A DNA stretch of 64,000 nucleotides from Thiobacillus sp. Its GTDB lineage: Bacteria; Pseudomonadota; Gammaproteobacteria; Burkholderiales; Thiobacillaceae. The position numbers and the translations under genes are program-made. Below the pieces are notes generated by a model, which saw only the letters and a program-made list of their open reading frames with translations, made no database searches and was not told the DNA's origin. Below, one piece after another: positions 55,807-64,000 of this stretch. Location of the stretch: positions 1 through 64,000 of the forward strand of contig JAIBFA010000065.1 of NCBI GenBank assembly GCA_019459325.1, in the 5' to 3' direction. How positions within the stretch are numbered: the stretch's first letter is position 1; every line of letters begins with the position of its first letter.

Positions 55807-56160
55807 ATGAGCCCCAACAGCCAGACCCTGCGCTTTATTCGGCGGCACATCCCGGCCTTCGAATGCGAACCCGGATGCCATGACTGCTGCGGGCCGGTCA
55901 CCGCATCGAGTGAGGAAATGGCCAGGCTCCCGCTCAAAAGCGACGCCGAGCACGCGGCGGCGCTCGACCAATTAAGCTGTCCGCATCTGGGCGAGCAGGG
56001 CTGCCAGGTGTATGCGGAACGCCCGCTCATCTGCCGCCTGTTCGGCACGACGCCGCGGCTTGCCTGCCCGAATGGCAAGCGGCCCGTTGCGATGATCGAT
56101 CCGCACATCGAGCGGCAGATCACCCGCTATTTCGAGACGACGCGCCATGTGCTGGTGTAG
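55807..56160 (+). CDS. YkgJ-family cysteine-cluster protein
   Basis: A 117-residue protein with the cysteine motif CEPGCHDCCGPVT and later cysteines in LSCPHLGEQGCQVYAERPLI and CRLFGTTPRLACPNG. This is the YkgJ (UPF0153) zinc/iron-chelating cluster. Biological role unknown. It lies upstream of a yggU-like gene. Confidence 0.85.
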   Translation: MSPNSQTLRFIRRHIPAFECEPGCHDCCGPVTASSEEMARLPLKSDAEHAAALDQLSCPHLGEQGCQVYAERPLICRLFGTTPRLACPNGKRPVAMIDPHIERQITRYFETTRHVLV

Positions 56161-56175
56161 CCGCCGGCCCGCGCA

Positions 56176-56478
56176 GTGAGCAAGCAGCCTTTTTATTTCT
56201 GGGAAGGCGAGACGCTGGTGCTCAATGTCCTTGGCAAGCCCAGCTCAAAGCAGGACGCCATCGGCAAACCCAAGGGCCATCAGCTCAAGATCAGCGTCAC
56301 CGCCGCCCCTGTCGCAGGCCGGGCAACCGATCACATGGTGCGGTTTCTGGCGGGGGAATTCGGCGTGGCCACGAGCGACATCGAGGTCGTGTTCGGCCGC
56401 ATGAACGTGAACAAGCAGCTGCGAATCAAGTCGCCCAAGCGCCTGCCGGCGGTCTTTGCGCAGCAGGCACTGATCTGA
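56176..56478 (+). CDS. YggU/DUF167 family protein
   Basis: A 100-residue protein from GTG 56176 with the DUF167 core LNVLGKPSSKQDAI, LKISVTAAPVAGRATDHMV and RFLAGEFGVATSDIEVVFG. Family function is unknown. It is 15 bp downstream of the YkgJ gene and convergent with the carbonic-anhydrase-like gene. Confidence 0.85.
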   Translation: MSKQPFYFWEGETLVLNVLGKPSSKQDAIGKPKGHQLKISVTAAPVAGRATDHMVRFLAGEFGVATSDIEVVFGRMNVNKQLRIKSPKRLPAVFAQQALI

Positions 56479-56518
56479 CGGCTGGGTTCCGCGCGCTCCC
56501 TCGGCCTGCCCAGGCTAC

Positions 56519-57574
56519 TCAAACGCCATTGAGCAATTCCAGATTCCGGCTGCCCCAGTTCAGCACGGCGGTCCGGCGGTGCATTTTTTCGGCCAGCTGC
56601 GGAAACTCGCGCGTGATGACGTCGGCGGAGAAATCGGACAGGAAACGCGACTTGAGTTCGGCGCGCGCGCGGTCGACGCCGATTTCGGCATAGGGCACCG
56701 ACGCCAGCAGCAGGAAACCGTCGTCGGGAATCCGCCCGGCCGCCATGTTGTTCTGCAGGATGCCGGCGGCCTTGCGCACCGGGTCGACCAGGTCGGGGCT
56801 GTAGGGCCCGATGATGAGCGCCTGGTTGGGCATGTGCAGCCAGTCGAAGCCGCGGCCCAGGCAGATCACCCATTCGCGGTGCTCGATGTCGAGCTCGCGC
56901 GCGGCCCGTCGCACCTCGGCAACATGGCGGATGTTGCCCTGCACCAGCGGCAGCAGGTCGGCGCGCATCTGCTCCGGCATGTCCGGGAACAGGCTCTGCA
57001 GGCGCGCGGGCAGGGTCTCGATTTCCGTCACGCTCGACGCGTCGAGCATCTCGCCGTTCTGTCCGTGCAGGATCAGCGCGTCCTCGTCCGTCTCGAATCC
57101 GCACACCAGTGGGTAGACGGTCTGATGGCTGGCGCCGAACACCTGCTCGACCTGGCGGCGAATGGCGAAGGTATGCGCGCGCGCCGCCTCGGTGTCGAAA
57201 TCGAATCCTGCGCAGCCGCGCTGCGGATCGCCTTTTGAAAAATGATAGGTCGAGGTCATCAGCGCGCGCCGGCCCGCGCCCACGACCGACATCACATAGT
57301 CCGTCAGTACCTCGCCCAGATGCGGCCAGCCCAGATCGAAACGCCCGCCGAGGTTGCGGAAGGGCTGGATGATGCCCATGGGCGTTTCGGTCGCCAGCGG
57401 GATATTGATGCGGCCGTCCATGCATTTCAGCACGCCGATCGCGGTGGGATGCTCGGCGAGATAACGCTTGCGGGCCAGCCAGGTATCCGGGCTGGCGAAG
57501 GCGTCGCCGTGTTTTTTCGCGTGGGCGAACAGCCAGTCGATCCGCGTTTCGATGGATTGGGCGTAAAGATTCAT
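56519..57574 (-). CDS. Beta-type (CsoSCA-like) carbonic anhydrase
   Basis: A 351-residue protein with Cys51-x-Asp53-x-Arg55 (VLKCMDGRINIP) and His111...Cys121 (TYHFSKGDPQRGCAGFDFDT). This is the beta-CA zinc/Asp-Arg dyad layout, but with His and second Cys nine residues apart instead of HxxC, recalling the carboxysomal CsoSCA catalytic domain. No shell or CsoS2 genes are present and the CsoSCA N-terminal domain is missing. It sits downstream of cbbO on the same strand, so supplying CO2 to RuBisCO is a reasonable inference. Activity is not shown. Confidence 0.65.
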   Translation of the reverse strand: MNLYAQSIETRIDWLFAHAKKHGDAFASPDTWLARKRYLAEHPTAIGVLKCMDGRINIPLATETPMGIIQPFRNLGGRFDLGWPHLGEVLTDYVMSVVGAGRRALMTSTYHFSKGDPQRGCAGFDFDTEAARAHTFAIRRQVEQVFGASHQTVYPLVCGFETDEDALILHGQNGEMLDASSVTEIETLPARLQSLFPDMPEQMRADLLPLVQGNIRHVAEVRRAARELDIEHREWVICLGRGFDWLHMPNQALIIGPYSPDLVDPVRKAAGILQNNMAAGRIPDDGFLLLASVPYAEIGVDRARAELKSRFLSDFSADVITREFPQLAEKMHRRTAVLNWGSRNLELLNGV

Positions 57575-57610
57575 CGGATGATCCTAAGCGCGCCGAGCGG
57601 TCAGTCGTTT

Positions 57611-57690
57611 GTCATTGCGAGCGCAGCGCGGCAATCCAGCGCATCGATCAATGCAGACATTCTGGATTGCTTCGCTGCGCTCGCAATGAC
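57611..57690. repeat. REP/BIME-like inverted repeat
   Basis: The left arm begins GTCATTGCGAGCGCAGCG and ends GCAATCCAG (57611-57639). The right arm (57662-57690) is its reverse complement over 29 nt with two mismatches. The CATTGCGAGCGCAGCG...GCAATCC unit resembles dispersed extragenic repeats common in bacteria. It lies between cbbO and the CA gene and would form a long stem in their transcript. Confidence 0.85.
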
Positions 57691-57717
57691 GGATTAAACG
57701 GATTGATCAGCGTCCCC

Positions 57718-60075
57718 TTAGCGCGTCAGCCCCGCATACAGCATCGGCAGTTTCTCTGGCAGCCGCTGCACATGGTCGACCACCATGTAATTCTTCTGCC
57801 CGAAGATGCGCGAGACGTAGTTGTCGGCACGCGGATCGAGGCTCATGCAATAGGTCGTCACGCCCTCGCGGGCAACCTCTTCCACCGCCTTCTTGGTGTC
57901 GTAGCGCAGGTACTGCGGATCGCGCACGTCGATGTCGGCCGGCTCGCCGTCGGTGATGACGATCAAGAGCTTCTTCGCCGAGCGCTGCAGTTTCAGATGA
58001 TGGCCGGCGTGGCGGATCGCCGCGCCCATGCGGGTCGAGAGCTGGCCCGTCATGCCGGCGAGCTTCGCCTTCGGACCTTCGTCCCAGTGCTGGTCGAAGT
58101 CCTTGAAGCGGTAGTACTCGACGTCGTGGCGGCCGTCCGAGCAGAAGCCGTGGATCGCGAACGGATCGCCCACCTTGTTGATCGCGTCGGCCAGGAGCAC
58201 GCAGGCCTGGCGGGTCAGATCGAGCACGCTGTATTCCTGGTCCTGCACCGTCTCGTTGGTCGATTCCGACAGGTCGAGCAGCACCAGGATCGAGAAGTCG
58301 CGCGTCTTCCGCACGCTGCGCATCATGATGCGCGGGTCGGGCTGGTTGCCCAGCCGAATGTCGATGAAGCTCGCGATCGCCGCGTTGATGTCGATCTCGT
58401 CGCCGTCCTCCAGCTTGCGGATGCGCTGCACGCCCTGCGGCTGCATCGCGTCGAGCAGGAATTTCATGCGATGGATTTCGCGCTTGTACTTGGCGGTGAT
58501 CTCGTCGATGACCTCCAGGTCGCCGGACTTGGCGCGCTTCTCCAGCACCGTCGCCCAGGCCGGCCGCTCCAGCTGGATCTGGTAATCCCATTCCGAATAA
58601 TGGAAGGGATCGGACATCGGCTCCTTGCCTTCCAGCTCGTTGAAGCTCTTGCCGTTGCTCTCGTCGCCGATGTTCTCGTAGGGGAACAGCTCGGTGCCCA
58701 GCACCCAGATTTCCTCGGCATCGTCGCCAGCGGTCTCGACGTCGATCTCGTTCGCCATCTCCATCACGCTGACGTACTTGCGAACCTGCTTCACGCTGTC
58801 GTAGCCGGCGCTCGCCGCCTTGTCGAAATCGAACTCCTCGAATTCCCAGAAGTAGCGGTTGTCGTCGCGGTAGGGCGCGGTGAGGATGTCGGTGCGCGCG
58901 TTGAACGGGATCTTCTTCTGGGTCAGGCTGTGCGCCAGCTGCACGCCTATTTCCCAGGAGGTGTGGTTCGTGTCGAGCGTGTCCTGTGCCGCGGCGAACA
59001 GCGCGCGGCCCTCGGCGATCCACGGATCGCTGTCCTGGTAGCTGTCGTCCAGCAGCGCGCGCGCCAGCCGGTTGAGGTAGTCGCCCACGCTGTTGCCCAT
59101 CTCCGGCGTGGCAGCGTGCAGCTTGCACCACAGCTGCTTCAAACCCGGAAAGCGGCGGATCGCCAGGGTTTCCACGCGCGCGTCCTCGATGACGGAAATC
59201 ACCGCCATCTGCATCGGGTTCAGCGCCTCGGCGGAAATCGGCACGCGCGTCTCGACGATGTGCGCGGCGCAGTGCGCGGCCGTCGCGCGATAGAGCTCGA
59301 GGCCGGACACCGGCTCCTGCCCTTCCACCGTCCAGTCGTCGTAGGCGTCCGGCAGGTGCAGCAGGTAGTCCTCGATGTAGGGGCGATAACCCTCGCGCGC
59401 CTCGAAGTCGCCCGAGGTCGGGCGCATGAAGAAGTCGCGTGCCCACAGCGCGCGCAGATACATGTTGATGCGGCGTTGCACGTCGACCAGCAGCGTGCCC
59501 TTGCGCTCCTTCTGCAGCATCGCGAGCGATTCCTTCGACTCGAGGCCGAAGTACTTGATCTGCTCTTCGTAGTTGGTGCGGTGCGCGTGCGCGCCCCACA
59601 GCGCCCAGCGCCGCAGGCCGCCCAGCGTCAGATGCTGGAACAGCACTTCCAGCTTGTCGAGCATCGGGCGCACACCGCGCGGCGCCTGCGCGATCAGGGT
59701 GTTGATGAACTGCAGATACTTGAGGAACAGCTCCGCATCGCCCAGCCGGTTGGCGGCGGTCGGCGCGGAGGCGAGCAGCAGCTCGATCACCGCGCCCGAG
59801 GTTTTCGAGGCCAGCATCAGCGAGGCGGTGGCAAGATCGCCGACGACGTCCTCGCCCACTTCCTTGGCCACCTGCGGCGCCTGCTCGATCCAGGTTTCGA
59901 CCAGCGTATCGCCGCGCCCCAGCCCGCGGATGGCCGACACCCCCTTCAGGTAGTTGTCCAGCCCGCGCGGCGAGAACACCTTGGTGGCCTCGTGCCAGTT
60001 GGCCTCGAGGGCCTCCCGGCTGTGCGGCGACAGGTCTTCCAGCAGTTCAGCGTAGTCTTCGAGTTTGATCGACAT
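57718..60075 (-). CDS. cbbO: CbbO, RuBisCO activase subunit (vWA domain)
   Basis: A 785-residue protein whose C-terminal von Willebrand factor A domain has the MIDAS motif DLSES (ILVLLDLSESTNE). The long N-terminal helical region is characteristic of CbbO. With CbbQ it forms an ATP-driven activase that removes inhibitory sugar phosphates from form I RuBisCO. It lies 81 bp downstream of cbbQ, in the usual L-S-Q-O order. Confidence 0.93.
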   Translation of the reverse strand: MSIKLEDYAELLEDLSPHSREALEANWHEATKVFSPRGLDNYLKGVSAIRGLGRGDTLVETWIEQAPQVAKEVGEDVVGDLATASLMLASKTSGAVIELLLASAPTAANRLGDAELFLKYLQFINTLIAQAPRGVRPMLDKLEVLFQHLTLGGLRRWALWGAHAHRTNYEEQIKYFGLESKESLAMLQKERKGTLLVDVQRRINMYLRALWARDFFMRPTSGDFEAREGYRPYIEDYLLHLPDAYDDWTVEGQEPVSGLELYRATAAHCAAHIVETRVPISAEALNPMQMAVISVIEDARVETLAIRRFPGLKQLWCKLHAATPEMGNSVGDYLNRLARALLDDSYQDSDPWIAEGRALFAAAQDTLDTNHTSWEIGVQLAHSLTQKKIPFNARTDILTAPYRDDNRYFWEFEEFDFDKAASAGYDSVKQVRKYVSVMEMANEIDVETAGDDAEEIWVLGTELFPYENIGDESNGKSFNELEGKEPMSDPFHYSEWDYQIQLERPAWATVLEKRAKSGDLEVIDEITAKYKREIHRMKFLLDAMQPQGVQRIRKLEDGDEIDINAAIASFIDIRLGNQPDPRIMMRSVRKTRDFSILVLLDLSESTNETVQDQEYSVLDLTRQACVLLADAINKVGDPFAIHGFCSDGRHDVEYYRFKDFDQHWDEGPKAKLAGMTGQLSTRMGAAIRHAGHHLKLQRSAKKLLIVITDGEPADIDVRDPQYLRYDTKKAVEEVAREGVTTYCMSLDPRADNYVSRIFGQKNYMVVDHVQRLPEKLPMLYAGLTR

Positions 60076-60156
60076 GGTTCACCTCAGATCATAGGGCGAG
60101 CCCGGCATTGCCGGCCGGCTCGCGTCACCCGATGGGCCCGGGCCCACCCGCACCGT

Positions 60157-60960
60157 TCAGAAGAACGTGCTGACTGCCGCATCCAGCGCGTCGCGCATGT
60201 CGGGATCGTCGGTGATCGGACGCACCAGGGCGACGCGGCAGGCGGCCATCGGGTTGACGCCCTTGGCGATCAGCGAGCCTGCGTAGATCAGCATGCGGGT
60301 CGACAGGCCTTCGTCGAGGCCGTGGCCCTTGAGGTTGCGCGAACGCTCGGCGATCGACACCAGCTTGCCGGCGATGTCGGCGGTGACGCCCGACTCGTGC
60401 GCGACGATCTCGGTTTCGATGGCGTGCTCGGGATAGGTGAAATCGAGACCGCCGAAACGCTGCTTGGTCGACTGCTTCAGGTCCTTCATCAGGCTCTGGT
60501 AGCCCGGGTTGTACGAAATCACAATCTGGAAATCGGGGTGGGCGTGCACCAGCTCGCCCTTCTTTTCCAGCGGCAACACGCGGCGGTTGTCGGTCAGCGG
60601 GTGGATCACCACGGTGGTGTCCTGGCGCGCCTCGACGACTTCGTCCAGGTAACAGATCGCGCCATGGCGCGCGGCGATGGCCAGCGGCCCGTCCTGCCAC
60701 TCGGTGCCGGAGGCGGACAGCAGGAAACGGCCGACCAGGTCGGACGCGGTCATGTCCTCGTTGCACGCCACGGTGATCAACGGCTTGCCCAGCTTCCAGG
60801 CCATGTATTCGACGAAGCGCGTCTTGCCGCAGCCGGTCGGGCCCTTGAGCATCATGGGCATGCGCACCGAGTAGGCGGCTTCATACAATTCAACTTCGTC
60901 CGCAACCGGGCGGTAGTAAGGTTCAGTGGTGATGCGGTATTGATCGACGATGCTGCTCAT
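60157..60960 (-). CDS. cbbQ: CbbQ, AAA+ RuBisCO activase ATPase
   Basis: A 267-residue MoxR-type AAA+ protein with Walker [20 protein letters not shown], Walker [13 protein letters not shown] and conserved [16 protein letters not shown]. It forms hexamers that remodel RuBisCO together with CbbO. It is 131 bp downstream of cbbS, separated from it by a strong terminator, so its level is probably lower than that of cbbLS. Confidence 0.95.
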   Translation of the reverse strand: MSSIVDQYRITTEPYYRPVADEVELYEAAYSVRMPMMLKGPTGCGKTRFVEYMAWKLGKPLITVACNEDMTASDLVGRFLLSASGTEWQDGPLAIAARHGAICYLDEVVEARQDTTVVIHPLTDNRRVLPLEKKGELVHAHPDFQIVISYNPGYQSLMKDLKQSTKQRFGGLDFTYPEHAIETEIVAHESGVTADIAGKLVSIAERSRNLKGHGLDEGLSTRMLIYAGSLIAKGVNPMAACRVALVRPITDDPDMRDALDAAVSTFF

Positions 60961-61030
60961 GTGGACTCCTCAAAGGTAAGGCTTATTCATCCGCGAATGA
61001 CGCGTTTTTCAGCGCGCGCGCCATTCGCGG

Positions 61031-61070
61031 GCAAACAAAAAGCCCCCGCGCCCTGCGGGCGACGGGGGCT
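61031..61070 (-). terminator. Intrinsic terminator between cbbS and cbbQ
   Basis: On the minus strand, AGCCCCCG (61070-61063) pairs with CGGGGGCT (61048-61041), with GC-rich pairing inside the loop, followed at once by TTTTTGTTTG. This is a canonical Rho-independent terminator 20 bp after the cbbS stop. Readthrough would set the ratio of RuBisCO to its activase. Confidence 0.85.
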
Positions 61071-61091
61071 GGTACGGTCACCCGTCGCGAC

Positions 61092-61448
61092 TTAAACAGT
61101 CTTGCCGCGGAAAATCACCATCGACGCACCTTGCGACTGATTGAAGTTGTTGTAGCCAATCAGACGAACGTGGTTGTTGGGGTTGGCCTTGCGGCAGGCT
61201 TCGGCTTCGGCCAGCACGCGGTCGACGTCGGTTTCGCCGAACATCGGCAGCTTCCACATGTACCAGTACGAGTCCATCAGGTGCTCGGGCTCGGTGTGCT
61301 CGATGGCCGGGTTCCAGCCTTTCTTCACCAGATACTCGACCTGCTTCTTGATGTTTGCCGCGTCCATCGCGGGCAGGTAGGAGAAGGTCTCGAATTTGCG
61401 GCTGGCGGGATCGCTCAGGCGGCTTTTGTAATCCATCACTTCAGACAT
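61092..61448 (-). CDS. cbbS: RuBisCO small subunit, form I
   Basis: A 118-residue small subunit ([20 protein letters not shown], then [13 protein letters not shown] and [15 protein letters not shown]). The sequence style and the cbbQO neighbours fit form IAq, the non-carboxysomal type. It is separated from cbbL by 67 bp and shares its promoter. Confidence 0.97.
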   Translation of the reverse strand: MSEVMDYKSRLSDPASRKFETFSYLPAMDAANIKKQVEYLVKKGWNPAIEHTEPEHLMDSYWYMWKLPMFGETDVDRVLAEAEACRKANPNNHVRLIGYNNFNQSQGASMVIFRGKTV

Positions 61449-61515
61449 TTCATTTCCTTTCGATTCGGTTTCCGGATCCCGGATCGCGCTTCAGCGCGTC
61501 CGGGATGGCTCAGAA

Positions 61516-62937
61516 TTACTTGTGGGCGACGTCCAGCTTGTCGACGGTGTCGAACTCGAACTTGATCTCTTTCCACGTTTCCATGGCGATCTTCAGTTCG
61601 GGGCTGTGAGCGGCAGCAGCGGTCAGGATGTCCTTGCCTTCCTTCTCGATCTGACGGCCCTGGTTGCGGGCTTCCACACAGGCTTCCAGCGCGACGCGGT
61701 TGGCGGCGGCGCCGGCGGCGTTGCCCCAGGGGTGGCCGAGCGTACCGCCACCGAACTGCAGCACGGAGTCGTCGCCGAAGATGCTGACCAGTGCGGGCAT
61801 GTGCCACACGTGGATGCCGCCGGACGCAACCGGGATCACGCCGGGCATCGAGCCCCAGTCCTGATCGAAGAACAGGCCGCGGCTGCGGTCTTCCTTGATG
61901 AACTCGTCACGCATGGTGTCGATCCAGCCCAGGGTCGCTTCGCGGTCGCCTTCCAGCTTGCCCACGACGGTACCGGAGTGCAGGTGGTCACCACCCGACA
62001 GACGCAGCACCTTGGTCAGCACGCGGAAGTGAATACCGTGGTGCGGGTTGCGGTCGAGCACGGCGTGCATGGCGCGGTGGATGTGCAGCAGCATGCCGTT
62101 GTCGCGACACCAGTTGGCCAGACCCGTGTTGGCGGTCAGACCGCCGGTCAGGTAGTCGTGCATGATGATCGGTGCGCCGATTTCCTTGGCGAACTCGGCA
62201 CGCTTATACATTTCTTCCGGGGTCGGAGCGGTCACGTTCAGGTAGTGGCCCTTGCGCTCGCCGGTCTCGCGCTCGGCCTTCAGGGTCGCTTCGTGAACGA
62301 AGGAGAAACGGTCGCGCCAACGCATGAACGGCTGGCTGTTGACGTTCTCGTCGTCCTTGGTGAAGTCGAGACCGCCGCGCAGACACTCGTACACGGCACG
62401 GCCGTAGTTCTTGGCGGACAGGCCCAGCTTCGGCTTGATGGTGCAGCCCAGCAGCGGACGGCCGTACTTGTTCATGCGGTCGCGCTCGACCTGGATACCA
62501 GCGGGCGGGCCGCCACAGGTCTTCACGTAGGCGATCGGGAAGCGGATGTCTTCCAGACGCAGGGCGCGCAGCGCCTTGAAGCCGAACACGTTACCGACCA
62601 GCGAGGTCAGCACGTTGACGACCGAACCTTCTTCGAACAGGTCGATCGGGTAGGCAACAAATGCGTAGAAACAGGTGTCGTCGCCAGGCACGTCTTCGAT
62701 GCGGTAGGCGCGGCCCTTGTAGTAGTCGAGGTCGGTCAGCAGGTCGGTCCACACCGTGGTCCAGGTACCGGTCGACGATTCGGCGGCAACGGCAGCGGCG
62801 ACTTCTTCACGATCCACGCCCGGCTGCGGGGTGATCTTGAAGCAGGCCAGGATGTCGGTGTCCAGCGGGGTGTATTCCGGGGTCCAGTAAGTCTGCCGGT
62901 ATTCCTTCACACCGGCGTTATAGGTTTTAACAGCCAT
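61516..62937 (-). CDS. cbbL: RuBisCO large subunit, form IA
   Basis: A 473-residue large subunit with the catalytic motif [20 protein letters not shown] (carbamylated Lys), [21 protein letters not shown], and loop 6 with [14 protein letters not shown]. It fixes CO2 onto ribulose bisphosphate. The start is preceded by AGGAGG at ideal spacing. It is divergent from cbbR, heads cbbLS(QO), and no carboxysome genes follow. Confidence 0.98.
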   Translation of the reverse strand: MAVKTYNAGVKEYRQTYWTPEYTPLDTDILACFKITPQPGVDREEVAAAVAAESSTGTWTTVWTDLLTDLDYYKGRAYRIEDVPGDDTCFYAFVAYPIDLFEEGSVVNVLTSLVGNVFGFKALRALRLEDIRFPIAYVKTCGGPPAGIQVERDRMNKYGRPLLGCTIKPKLGLSAKNYGRAVYECLRGGLDFTKDDENVNSQPFMRWRDRFSFVHEATLKAERETGERKGHYLNVTAPTPEEMYKRAEFAKEIGAPIIMHDYLTGGLTANTGLANWCRDNGMLLHIHRAMHAVLDRNPHHGIHFRVLTKVLRLSGGDHLHSGTVVGKLEGDREATLGWIDTMRDEFIKEDRSRGLFFDQDWGSMPGVIPVASGGIHVWHMPALVSIFGDDSVLQFGGGTLGHPWGNAAGAAANRVALEACVEARNQGRQIEKEGKDILTAAAAHSPELKIAMETWKEIKFEFDTVDKLDVAHK

Positions 62938-63053
62938 GATTTCCTCCTACAGAAAGGGGTCGGGTTTCCGTGCAACGCCCCAGCGGCCTGACACGATGGG
63001 ACGCATCTTGCAGGAGTCCGATCATCAATAACAGTCGATATTTTCTATTTATA

Positions 63054-63069
63054 AGATAGACTTTTATCT
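63054..63069. promoter_or_regulatory. Candidate CbbR operator
   Basis: AGATA-GACTTT-TATCT is an inverted repeat in the AT-rich part of the 160-bp cbbR-cbbL gap, about 30 bp before the cbbR start. Its place and symmetry fit a LysR-type recognition site for cbbL activation and cbbR autoregulation. Confidence 0.5.
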
Positions 63070-63097
63070 ATGCTTGTTTTGGAACGGTAACAATACC

Positions 63098-64000
63098 ATG
63101 CGCCAACACACCACCTTCCGCCAGCTGGAAATCTTCGAAGCCATTGCCCGCCTGGGCAGCTTCACCCGCGCCTCCGAAGAGCTGTTCCTCACCCAGCCCA
63201 CCGTGTCGATGCAGATGAAAAAACTGGCCGAAACGGTGGGCGCGCCGCTGATCGAACAGGTCGGCAAGAAAATCCACCTCACGCCCGACGGCCTGCAGCT
63301 CGCGCAGGCCACGCGCGAAGTCTTCGACATCATGGACCGCTACACCATGTCGGTGGCCGAACGGCAGGGGCTCAAGCAGGGCAGGCTGAGCCTGATGGCG
63401 ATCACCACCGCCTCCTACTTCGCCCCGCGCCTGCTGGGCGAGTTCGCCAAGCTCTATCCCGGCATCGACGTCAGCCTGCGCGTCACCAACAAGGAACAGG
63501 TGCTGGCCAGCATCGCCGACAACCTCGACGACCTCTACTTCCTCGGCCAGCCGCCGGAAGACATCGACGTCGTCGCCACCCCCATCATGGACAACCCTAT
63601 CGTGGTGCTCGCCGCGCCCGACCACCCGCTGGCGGGCAAGAAGAAAATTTCGCTGCAACGCATCGCGCAGGAACCGTGGCTGATGCGGGAGAAAGGCTCC
63701 GGCACGCGCAACGCCATCGAGCGCTGCTTTGCCGAACAGGAGATCACCATCCGCCCGCGCCTGGAACTGGGCAGCAACGAAGCCATCAAGCAGGCCATCC
63801 TCGCCGGCCTCGGCATCTCCGCCCTCTCCCGCCACACCCTCACGCTCAACCAGCCCGGCCAGTTCGCCGTGCTCGACGTCGAAGGTTTTCCCATCCTGCG
63901 CCACTGGTACGCGGTCTATCCGGCGGGGCGGCAACTGTCGGTGGTGGCGCGGGCGTTTCTGGATTATCTGCTGGGGCGGGGGGATGCCGCACCTGCCGCG
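63098..64000 (+). CDS. cbbR: CbbR, LysR-type regulator of RuBisCO genes (3' truncated by window)
   Basis: An open frame of 301 codons runs off the window end without a stop. The N-terminal helix-turn-helix (FRQLEIFEAIARLGSFTRAS, then LFLTQPTVSMQMKKL) and effector domain (MAITTASYFAPRLLGEF; LAGLGISALSRHTL) match CbbR. CbbR activates cbb operons in response to metabolites such as RuBP or NADPH. It is divergent from cbbL, the standard arrangement. Only the last few codons should be missing. Confidence 0.93.
   Translation, partial: MRQHTTFRQLEIFEAIARLGSFTRASEELFLTQPTVSMQMKKLAETVGAPLIEQVGKKIHLTPDGLQLAQATREVFDIMDRYTMSVAERQGLKQGRLSLMAITTASYFAPRLLGEFAKLYPGIDVSLRVTNKEQVLASIADNLDDLYFLGQPPEDIDVVATPIMDNPIVVLAAPDHPLAGKKKISLQRIAQEPWLMREKGSGTRNAIERCFAEQEITIRPRLELGSNEAIKQAILAGLGISALSRHTLTLNQPGQFAVLDVEGFPILRHWYAVYPAGRQLSVVARAFLDYLLGRGDAAPAA

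Noticed and set aside
57667-61095. A 1142-codon open frame on the plus strand opposite cbbO/cbbQ
   Set aside because: It is the antisense shadow of high-GC cbb genes: His/Arg/Val-rich composition, no domain, and the minus-strand genes are unambiguous.
56519-62937. Carboxysome operon
   Set aside because: Although a CsoSCA-like CA and form IA RuBisCO are present, there is no CsoS1/CsoS4 shell or CsoS2 gene, and cbbQ/cbbO follow cbbS instead.

Overview
The window looks like a chromosomal segment of an obligately or facultatively autotrophic, sulfur-oxidiser-like betaproteobacterium. A Thiobacillus-type relative is my best guess from protein character, high GC and gene order; I ran no database search. 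Evidence for autotrophy is a form IA (non-carboxysomal, IAq-type) RuBisCO cluster at the right end: cbbR divergent from cbbL-cbbS-cbbQ-cbbO, followed by a beta-type, CsoSCA-like carbonic anhydrase gene. No rRNA or tRNA gene, CRISPR array, insertion sequence or phage was seen. The first ~125 bases are low-complexity junk typical of a contig end.

Layout. 1-9.5 kb: truncated RND adaptor gene divergent from its TetR repressor, photolyase, then algH-ruvX-pyrR-pyrB-pyrC' (the last a dihydroorotase homologue without its HxH zinc ligands), lnt and a diguanylate cyclase. 9.5-12.4 kb: dut, coaBC, radC, and rpmB-rpmG with a promoter, a structured leader and a bidirectional terminator. 12.5-21.3 kb: desaturase, MscS channel, FadL-type porin, acyl-CoA ligase, RsmB-like methylase, PsiE, AI-2E-type permease. 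21.4-30 kb: a long run of minus-strand membrane and stress genes (P-type ATPase, DUF6671, YqaA, TerB-like, VC0807, rhodanese lipoprotein, TerC, HtpX), containing two gene remnants: an N-terminal SulP stub and a decayed second terC start. 30-34.5 kb: NhaR-like regulator, PIN protein, thioredoxin and a two-component system. 34.5-40.6 kb: an AT-rich HEPN-like gene, then sulP1-usp-gamma-carbonic anhydrase, then two low-GC secreted proteins, one a degenerate archaemetzincin.

40.7-54.1 kb is the most unusual part. A sigma54-dependent activator whose phospho-acceptor Asp is Glu (E54) is divergent from a nine-gene unit: small Usp-like protein, sulP2 (with a coiled-coil insertion), sulP3, and hyfB-C-E-F-G-I. 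Between them lie a near-consensus -24/-12 promoter and several palindromic candidate enhancer sites. The Hyf-like complex keeps its antiporter-like membrane subunits and the [4Fe-4S] small subunit, but its large subunit has lost both NiFe-binding cysteine pairs and no ferredoxin subunit is encoded. It is therefore an Ehr-type (energy-converting hydrogenase-related) complex, not a hydrogenase. Together with three SulP transporters, a gamma-CA and a CsoSCA-like CA close to RuBisCO, I infer a dissolved-inorganic-carbon acquisition locus in which SulP carriers may be energised by, or partnered with, a Complex-I-like membrane module. Sulfate or other anion transport is the main alternative.

54.1-64 kb: small accessory genes (winged helix, spermidine-synthase-like, RHH, YkgJ, YggU), then the CA and RuBisCO operon. 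A 29-bp-arm inverted repeat lies between the CA gene and cbbO, and a strong terminator between cbbS and cbbQ.
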